A stretch of DNA of 64,000 bases from Lentzea alba. GTDB taxonomy: Bacteria; Actinomycetota; Actinomycetes; Mycobacteriales; Pseudonocardiaceae. The stretch spans positions 186,001 to 250,000 of the forward strand of contig NZ_JAAMPJ010000012.1 of NCBI RefSeq assembly GCF_011067745.1. The letters are read 5' to 3'. Below the pieces are notes generated by a model. That model was not told the DNA's origin. It did no database searches and worked only from the letters and a program-made list of their open reading frames with translations. Below, one piece after another: positions 59,076-64,000 of this stretch. The number at the start of each line of letters is the position of its first letter. Positions within the stretch are counted from its first letter, which is position 1. The position numbers and the translations under genes were made by a program.

Positions 59076-59366
59076 ATGAGCGAATCCAAGCCCGAGTACA
59101 CCCGTACCGCCGTCGACTCGGTGGTCGACGCCGTTCGCGGGCTGGTCAGCGAGGGCCTCAACCGCCACGTGGTGGTGCGGGACAGCAAGGACGACGTGGT
59201 CCTGGAGGTGCCGGTGGCTCTGGGGTTGGTCGCGGCGCTGGCCGCGCCGGTGGCCACGACGATCGGTGCCGGGGTCGCGCTGGTCGGCAAGTGCGAGATC
59301 AAGCTCGAGAACCGGAAGCAGCCCGGTAGCCAGCCCGCGACGACGGTCGAGGGCGAGCAGGTGTAG
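59076..59366 (+). CDS. DUF4342-like protein
   Basis: This 96-aa protein has a short N-terminal helix (SVVDAVRGLVSEGLNRHVVV), then the DUF4342 pattern VVLEVPVALGLVAALAAPVA with a hydrophobic stretch, and a strand-type ending (KCEIKLENRK). The family is small, uncharacterised and possibly membrane-associated. GAGGAGAG precedes the ATG at 59076. A strong terminator follows 4 nt after the stop. Confidence 0.7.
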   Translation: MSESKPEYTRTAVDSVVDAVRGLVSEGLNRHVVVRDSKDDVVLEVPVALGLVAALAAPVATTIGAGVALVGKCEIKLENRKQPGSQPATTVEGEQV

Positions 59367-59370
59367 TCAG

Positions 59371-59422
59371 CGCTGCGTTGTGCCGCGGCGTGGTGAGCCA
59401 CGCCGCGGCACGGCAGCGTTTT
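59371..59422. terminator. Strong intrinsic terminator
   Basis: GTGCCGCGGCGTGG pairs perfectly over 14 bp around a TGAG loop. A second CGCTG/CAGCG stem lies outside, and TTTT follows on the plus strand. It ends the DUF4342 transcript and can also serve the convergent gene at 59424. Confidence 0.85.
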
Positions 59423-59423
59423 C

Positions 59424-59870
59424 CTACTCGTCGGGCTGAAGGATCATCAGCCGGAACGTCGTCGACGGCGACTCGCGCCCGCACGTCTGCACCATGTGCC
59501 AGGCGAGGTTGCCGGGGCCGTTGTCCGCCTGGGGGAGTCGTTCCCTGCTGATGCCGAGGACGCCGTCCGGGCTCTCGTCGAGGAGTTCCGGTGTGCCGAC
59601 GAGCACCGCCAGGCCGTACGCCAGCACGTCGGCGCGCAGGTCGTCGTCCAGGTCGTCGGTGAGTCCGATCATGCACCGCGGCTCGCCGTTCTTGTCGGTG
59701 CCGAGACCGACCAGACCCGCGAGTCCGACACTGCGTGCCGCGGGAATCTCGAACACGCGGACGTTCGTGCCCATCGCCAGTGCCATCAGTCTGGCCACCG
59801 GGGTGGTGAGCAAGGGGTCGTGGATGGTGCCGTTGCCATTGCCTGAGGGGTCGTCCGTGCGTTCGCGCAT
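59424..59870 (-). CDS. Hypothetical protein
   Basis: I do not recognise the family of this 148-aa acidic protein. It has strands and helices consistent with one alpha/beta domain (RVFEIPAARSVGLAGLVGLG, LTDDLDDDLRADVLAYGLAV, STTFRLMILQPDE). There is no HExxH or other catalytic motif. The start at 59870 (MRERTDD) has no close neighbour upstream. Codon use looks normal for the window. Confidence 0.5.
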   Translation of the reverse strand: MRERTDDPSGNGNGTIHDPLLTTPVARLMALAMGTNVRVFEIPAARSVGLAGLVGLGTDKNGEPRCMIGLTDDLDDDLRADVLAYGLAVLVGTPELLDESPDGVLGISRERLPQADNGPGNLAWHMVQTCGRESPSTTFRLMILQPDE

Positions 59871-59983
59871 GATGCGTCGGATGGTATTGCCGACGGCGTC
59901 GATCGGTGTCCGATCTGCGCGGTATGTCGGCTTCAGGGGCGCGGTGTCACCCGTACGTGGCTACCGTGTCGCCCGATCGCCGC

Positions 59984-60397
59984 TCACGCCGACGCGATCG
60001 GAGTCGTCTGTGCCAGGCCGATCTCCCAGCCGCCGGAGGTTCGCACCACCACGTAGGTGAGGGCGCCGGTGGCGGGCGGAGTCGTCTCGGCGCCGGGACG
60101 TTGGTCGTGCACCGTCTTGACGCAGCTGACGAGGACGGCATCGGCGGTGAGCGCCCGGACGTCGATGATCTCAACGCTGGTGCGGACATCCCCGAGGCCG
60201 CTGCCGAGGGCCGCGCTCATCGCCGTCGTGAAGGTGTCCCGCCCGAACAGGCGGCGGCCGTAGAAGTTCACGATCACCGTCGACTCGGTGTGCAGGCCCG
60301 GGAGCACGGCGGGGTCGGCCTGGGAGCGGTCGGCCAGCGACACCAGATCGCGGATGGCGTGCTCGTCCTCGGCCGACAGCGTGTTGATCGAAGTCAT
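59984..60397 (-). CDS. SnoaL-like (SgcJ/EcaC-type) protein
   Basis: This 137-aa cone-shaped alpha+beta barrel fold starts DEHAIRDLVSLADRSQADP, with a YGRRLFGRDTFTTAM loop, DVRALTADAVLVSCVKTVHD and the ending ALTYVVVRTSGGWEIGLAQ. SgcJ/EcaC and DUF4440 proteins act as isomerases, cyclases or accessory proteins. No biosynthetic partner is nearby. Confidence 0.8.
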   Translation of the reverse strand: MTSINTLSAEDEHAIRDLVSLADRSQADPAVLPGLHTESTVIVNFYGRRLFGRDTFTTAMSAALGSGLGDVRTSVEIIDVRALTADAVLVSCVKTVHDQRPGAETTPPATGALTYVVVRTSGGWEIGLAQTTPIASA

Positions 60398-60445
60398 GCA
60401 ACGCAGTGTTCAACCTCGAGCGTGCTGGAGGTCAACCCCCTTGGA

Positions 60446-60949
60446 TCACAGGTCCAGCCACATGATGCGCAGGCCGACAAAACCTTGGGTGGGATGCCGG
60501 AATGCGCCAGGGGCAACGCCGAGCGTGACGAATCCGAGGCTCTCGTAGAGGCGGACGGCGGCTTTGTTCGTGTCGACGACGGCGTTGAACTGGACGGCCG
60601 CGAACCCGTTGCGCCGCGCCCAGTCGATCATGTCCGTGGTGAGGGCTCGACCCACGCCCGTGCCCCGCGCCTGTGCGGCGACCATCAGGGTGCCGGACGC
60701 GACGTGGCTGCCGGGACCCTGCCGGTTGGCGTACATGTTCGCGGTACCGACCACCCGGTGGTCGTCGGCGGCCACGACCACTCGGGCCGGTGCGGGCAGC
60801 TGCCACATCCGCCTGGCGTCGGGTTCGCTCATGCCTGGGTCGTAGGGAATGGTTCGCTGTTCGGTGATGACGTCGCGGATGATCGACCACATCTGTGGCC
60901 AGTCGCCGTCGTGTGCCTCGCGGATCGTGGGTGACTGCACTTCTCTCAT
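60446..60949 (-). CDS. GNAT-family N-acetyltransferase
   Basis: This 167-aa single GNAT domain has an acetyl-CoA loop ARGTGVGRALTTDMIDWARRNG, and FNAVVDTNKAAVRLYESLGF with the typical final GF. The N-terminal IREAHDGDWPQMWSIIRDV is also family-like. The start overlaps the truncated phosphotransferase gene by 4 nt (ATGA). The substrate is unknown. Confidence 0.87.
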   Translation of the reverse strand: MREVQSPTIREAHDGDWPQMWSIIRDVITEQRTIPYDPGMSEPDARRMWQLPAPARVVVAADDHRVVGTANMYANRQGPGSHVASGTLMVAAQARGTGVGRALTTDMIDWARRNGFAAVQFNAVVDTNKAAVRLYESLGFVTLGVAPGAFRHPTQGFVGLRIMWLDL

Positions 60950-61500
60950 CCTCCGGCGAGCGCCTCGGTGATCTGGCGGGTGGTCTGGGCGGCGACGCGG
61001 GGATCGCCCACGCCGAACGCACCGAAGTCGATGACGGCGCTGAGGCGGCCGTCGGTCGTCAGCAGGTTGCCGGTGTGGAAGTCCCCGTGGCGCCAGGCCG
61101 GGTTCCGTTCAGGGGTCGCGAGCGCCGCGTCCCACAGCTCCGTCATCGCCGCGGTGTCGAAGGCGTCGCCGGCTTCCGCGATGACGGATCGCGTCGCCGT
61201 GTCCCGTGCGGCCAACGGCCTGCCGGCGAGGTCCTCGGGCGGTTCGGCGTCGAACCGGTGGAGTGCGGTCAAGTACTCGGCCAGCACGCCGGCTGCCTCG
61301 TGCGAGCCGGACAGGGCGTCGACGGTCGCCACCTCGCCGTCCAGCCAACGCGACACCGTCCACGGGCAGCCGAAGTCGGGTTCTCCCACCTCCACCACTA
61401 CGGGGACGGCCAGCGGCAGTTCGGCCCACCGCGGGAACTGGGTGTCGACGAGCCGCCTCGCCAGGACGGCGTCGATCGCCGGGGCTGTCTCGACGGTCAA
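60946..61500 (-). pseudogene. Aminoglycoside-phosphotransferase-like gene with two deletions
   Basis: The 184-aa product keeps the catalytic HGDFHTGN loop (D140) and the metal-binding VIDFG (D158). It is far shorter than the roughly 290 aa of this APH/'aminoglycoside phosphotransferase family' group. Two blocks are missing. After QFPRWAELPL (residue 30) the sequence jumps to AVPVVVEVGEP, losing the nucleotide-binding strands (about 45 residues), and after GVGDP it ends in an unrelated ARG/THR-rich tail. The LPL word at the joint is normally present on both sides, pointing to recombination between short repeats. It is probably inactive, though the frame is open. Confidence 0.65.
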
Positions 61501-61549
61501 CTGCGGCTCCTGCGGGTAGCGGTGACCCCGGAGTCTGCCAGTCGGGACC

Positions 61550-63751
61550 TCAGTGACCCACCAATTTTCGGATCTTGTCGCGAGTGCGCGGGGAGAGCCG
61601 GCGGCTCTCGGACAGGCCCCGCAGCATCCGCTTCCCGAGCTCCTTGTTGATCTCCATGGCCCTCACGCCCGCCGTGACGAGAACGTCCTCGTGGTCCTGG
61701 TCGTCAACGATGTGGCGCAACGCTTCGAGCGCCTGCTTGTCGGGAAGCAGGCAGGCCGCCCTGACCCGGATCTCACCACCCCGGCGCGTCCGGACGATCT
61801 TGTTGATCACCTCGGTGGCGAGCCTCCGGTCGATGTCGAGCAGCGCGGCGGCGGCCTCCAACCGCAGTTCGATCGACGGCGTGTGCAGCCCCAGTTGGTG
61901 CAACAGGGTCTTGCCCCGCGTGCCGGCTTCTCGGGCGAGGTTCACCTGGAAGGCGGGGTCCGCGGTGAACTTCTTCGCCAGACGCGCCATCAGCTGTTCG
62001 CCGGTGTCCTGGTTCATCACGAGGACCTTGCGCGCGGCCGTGCGAGCGTCTTCCTTGTCGCGCGTGGTGATCGCGATGTGTTCGTAGAGCTCGATGGTCT
62101 TGTTCTTGCCGAAGAGGCCGAGTTCGACGGTGCTGATGCGGAACGACGCTGGTCTCCGCTCGTCCCTCGCGATGTCCTCGAGCGCTTTCGCGGCGGGGGA
62201 GGGCGCGAGTGCGTGGGCCTCCCGCAGTACTTTCAGCTGCGCGGGATCCGTGGACTTGTAACTCTTCGCGATGGCGACGAGCAGTCGGCCACCGCTGTCG
62301 GTGTCGACCTTGCCGACCCCTCTGGCGGCCAGGATCCGGCGGTCGCGGCTCTTCTTCGGGTTCGCGGCGAAGTCGTGCAGCGCTGTGCTGGGGCCGCCCT
62401 GTTCGACGATGTCGGCCGCGGCGTTGAACTGCGTCTCCTCGTCGGGCACCTCGCGGGAGAGCCGGTCGAGGTCCGCGAACCGGCGGGCGGGCACGAGTTT
62501 GCCGATCAGGTGCACCGCTGCCCGTCGCACCGGACCGGGGACCTCACGCCGCGTCGGCCAGGCGATCGCGTCCGCCATGCGCAGCGCGGCCTGCGGGTCC
62601 ACCTTCCGGATCGTCCTGGCGATCTCCACCGGTGTCGCCTCGTCGGTCGCGGTTTCCGCGAACCGCTCGGCTGTCGTGACGGCCGCTGCCTTGTCGGCTT
62701 TCACCAGTGCGGCCAGCAGCCTCAGCCGTGCCTCGTCGGAGATGCCGCCCTCGTCGCCGACCAGCTTCGCCCACAGCGCGAGGTCACCCGTGAGCTCGGC
62801 CGCCTCCACGCGCAGATCGCCCATGTCCTGGGCGTCCGCGAGACGTCGGATGGCCACCTCGCCGAGTTCGGTGTCGCGCTGTCCGATCATCTTGGCGACT
62901 TCCAGCCGCTCGTACCGGTCCCCGGCGAGTGATTTCGCCAGCAGGCCGAGGTTGTGCTTGCCGCGCACCGGATCGCGTTCGGTCAACTCGTCGACGGCGT
63001 CGAGCCGGCGGAGAGCCCTGCGGGATCGTTGCTGGGCCAGGCTTTCCAGCGCGGCGGCGGTCTGCTGGGGTTCGAGCAGCTCCAGCGCGCCCACCGTCGC
63101 CCGCCACGCTCCGCTCTCCCTGCGGTCCTCGGCGAGGTGCTGCCGCAGGATCTCGACGGTCTTCTCGCGGAGGTCGTCCGCGCTCACCAGGCCGCGGTGC
63201 AGCAGCGCGGCGACGAAGTGCACGTTGGGATCGCAGTGCCTCCGGCTCAGCAGGTCGTTGAGCCGCTTGCGCATCTTGGTCTCCGCGACGGGCCACCACA
63301 GCGCCACTTGGAAGAGCGCTGTCTCGCTGTCCTGCCACGGCCAGGTGGCGTGGGGGCGCAGGAACTTGCGGTGCGGGTGCAGCACGCTCGGTCCGCGCGG
63401 ATGCCGGCGGACCACGTGACACGCGGCGAGGTAGTCCCCGACGCCGTCGGGGACGAACCGGATGCCACCGTCGTGCTCGGCGACCACCCCGCCGTCGGAC
63501 AGCAGGTCGTGCAGCGAGGTGCCCTCCGGGTCGTCAAGCCGATGAGCCGCTGCCGTTCTCGCCAGTGCGGCAGGGAAAGGACGCTCAAGGCACCGGAAGG
63601 CGACCTCTTCGAGGAACGGGCGCGCTTTGCCGTTGAGGAGAGGAGACGCCCCCACCGCCGTGACATGTCGTCCCACAGCCGCTTCCAGCAACGCGATCTG
63701 CCCAGCGGCCGGGCTGTGCTCGTTCCGAGGTGGCTCATCGGCTGTCGTCAC
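61550..63751 (-). CDS. HEAT-repeat protein resembling the C-terminal part of a NACHT NTPase
   Basis: This is a 733-aa soluble helical protein. Residues 15-130 look like the winged-helix/helical segment that follows the NTPase domain in NACHT proteins (FLEEVAFRCLERPFPAALA, LLSDGGVVAEHDGGIRFVPDGVGDYLAA). From about 170 to the end, pairs of helices repeat in HEAT style (LRLLAALVKADKAAAVTTAER, RLEAAAALLDIDRRLATEV). No P-loop or Walker B is present. Either the gene has lost its N-terminal effector and NTPase, or it is a true ATPase-free sensor. The GTG at 63751 is preferred over the longer reading. Confidence 0.6.
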   Translation of the reverse strand: MTTADEPPRNEHSPAAGQIALLEAAVGRHVTAVGASPLLNGKARPFLEEVAFRCLERPFPAALARTAAAHRLDDPEGTSLHDLLSDGGVVAEHDGGIRFVPDGVGDYLAACHVVRRHPRGPSVLHPHRKFLRPHATWPWQDSETALFQVALWWPVAETKMRKRLNDLLSRRHCDPNVHFVAALLHRGLVSADDLREKTVEILRQHLAEDRRESGAWRATVGALELLEPQQTAAALESLAQQRSRRALRRLDAVDELTERDPVRGKHNLGLLAKSLAGDRYERLEVAKMIGQRDTELGEVAIRRLADAQDMGDLRVEAAELTGDLALWAKLVGDEGGISDEARLRLLAALVKADKAAAVTTAERFAETATDEATPVEIARTIRKVDPQAALRMADAIAWPTRREVPGPVRRAAVHLIGKLVPARRFADLDRLSREVPDEETQFNAAADIVEQGGPSTALHDFAANPKKSRDRRILAARGVGKVDTDSGGRLLVAIAKSYKSTDPAQLKVLREAHALAPSPAAKALEDIARDERRPASFRISTVELGLFGKNKTIELYEHIAITTRDKEDARTAARKVLVMNQDTGEQLMARLAKKFTADPAFQVNLAREAGTRGKTLLHQLGLHTPSIELRLEAAAALLDIDRRLATEVINKIVRTRRGGEIRVRAACLLPDKQALEALRHIVDDQDHEDVLVTAGVRAMEINKELGKRMLRGLSESRRLSPRTRDKIRKLVGH

Positions 63752-63828
63752 ACGGCACCATGCTAGGTGCGCCCGCCGATCCAATACAGGCCAAGAACAT
63801 GACAGTTTTTGCCGGGTGTCGCACCGGG

Positions 63829-63859
63829 CCGTCTTTCGTCCACAGTGGACGAAAGACGG
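63829..63859. repeat. Hairpin with perfect 15-bp stem
   Basis: CCGTCTTTCGTCCAC and GTGGACGAAAGACGG flank a single A. It lies 78 nt before the HEAT-repeat gene start and 90 nt after the stop of the partial gene at the window edge, so it may terminate that gene. The CTTTCGT/ACGAAAG core recalls the hairpin at 20046. Confidence 0.65.
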
Positions 63860-63949
63860 GCGTTGCGACTTTCAGAGGCGCTGGAGTGCGAATCGCACAT
63901 CACCGAACACCGAACAGGTCGTAGCACACATCAGGAAGACGGGGCCAGG

Positions 63950-64000
63950 TCAGCCGAAGACGCGACGCTGGATCTCCCGCCGGTAGTCCTCGAGGGTCCG
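63950..64000 (-). CDS. C-terminal end of an unidentified gene (partial)
   Basis: The last 16 codons of a minus-strand frame (TLEDYRREIQRRVFG then stop) reach the window edge. The charged helical ending looks like real coding sequence and matches the strand of the HEAT-repeat gene, but the fragment is too short to name. Confidence 0.35.
   Translation of the reverse strand, partial: RTLEDYRREIQRRVFG

Noticed and set aside
1-64000. CRISPR arrays, complete insertion sequences, prophage or integrase genes
   Set aside because: No regularly spaced repeats, transposase, integrase or phage structural motifs were seen; rearrangements present look like simple deletions.

Overview
This is a high-GC window with frequent GTG/TTG starts and genes that overlap by ATGA, GTGA or TTGA. 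Together with a conservon (sensor kinase, roadblock, DUF742, GTPase), ESX-type secreted proteins, an ECF41 sigma factor and a GH95 enzyme, this points to a filamentous actinomycete. The order Pseudonocardiales (Lentzea/Saccharothrix/Amycolatopsis relatives) is my inference, not something read directly.

Layout. 1-2.4 kb: the end of a DoxX-like membrane gene, an AIM24 protein, and a VOC protein with an ECF41 sigma factor. 2.6-5.8 kb: a large NB-ARC/WD40 signalling ATPase with an N-terminal RHIM-like amyloid motif. 5.9-9.2 kb: a YbaB / EspC-like / WXG-like cluster with two PH-like partners. 9.4-24.3 kb: the most interesting region, a candidate Zur-controlled metallophore locus. It encodes two nickel/peptide-type ABC importers that may share one fused ATPase, an MFS exporter and a methyltransferase. 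It also encodes a four-gene biosynthetic run (ATP-grasp ligase, DUF364 'heavy-metal chelation' protein, SbnA-like PLP enzyme, dipeptide-epimerase-like enolase). The outermost promoters each carry a Zur-like box 46-47 nt from the start codon. 24.4-31.8 kb: one uninterrupted run joins a guanidine-hydrolase-like enzyme, an NMT1/Ssu-type ABC transporter and a complete conservon whose kinase has a nitrate-sensing (NIT) domain. A 57-bp near-perfect palindrome lies inside the kinase gene.

32.2-35.6 kb: an operator-controlled catabolic operon (FAD oxidoreductase, amidohydrolase, LacI regulator). 35.7-39.1 kb: a polytopic membrane protein and a two-component system. 39.1-44.2 kb: small acidic proteins, an MBL-fold enzyme, a DUF2231 protein, an esterase-like hydrolase with a decarboxylase remnant fused downstream, a Ppx/GppA phosphatase and a second YbaB-like protein. 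Three of these genes have a GGGTA-type stress-sigma -10 exactly 9 nt before ATG. 44.4-50.1 kb: a lipase-like hydrolase, an EEP nuclease/phosphatase and a secreted GH95 alpha-fucosidase with a discoidin domain. 50.3-52.9 kb: a TetR-controlled SDR/dehydrogenase pair. 53-57.3 kb: a stand-alone receiver, a malic-enzyme-like protein without its catalytic half, an ArsR regulator and a KhtTU-like cation/proton antiporter. 57.4-64 kb: a secreted hydrolase, DUF4342, SnoaL-like and GNAT proteins, a doubly deleted phosphotransferase, and a HEAT-repeat protein resembling a NACHT NTPase without its P-loop.

Functions are assigned from motifs and family memory only; no database was searched. I saw no rRNA, tRNA, CRISPR array or complete insertion sequence.
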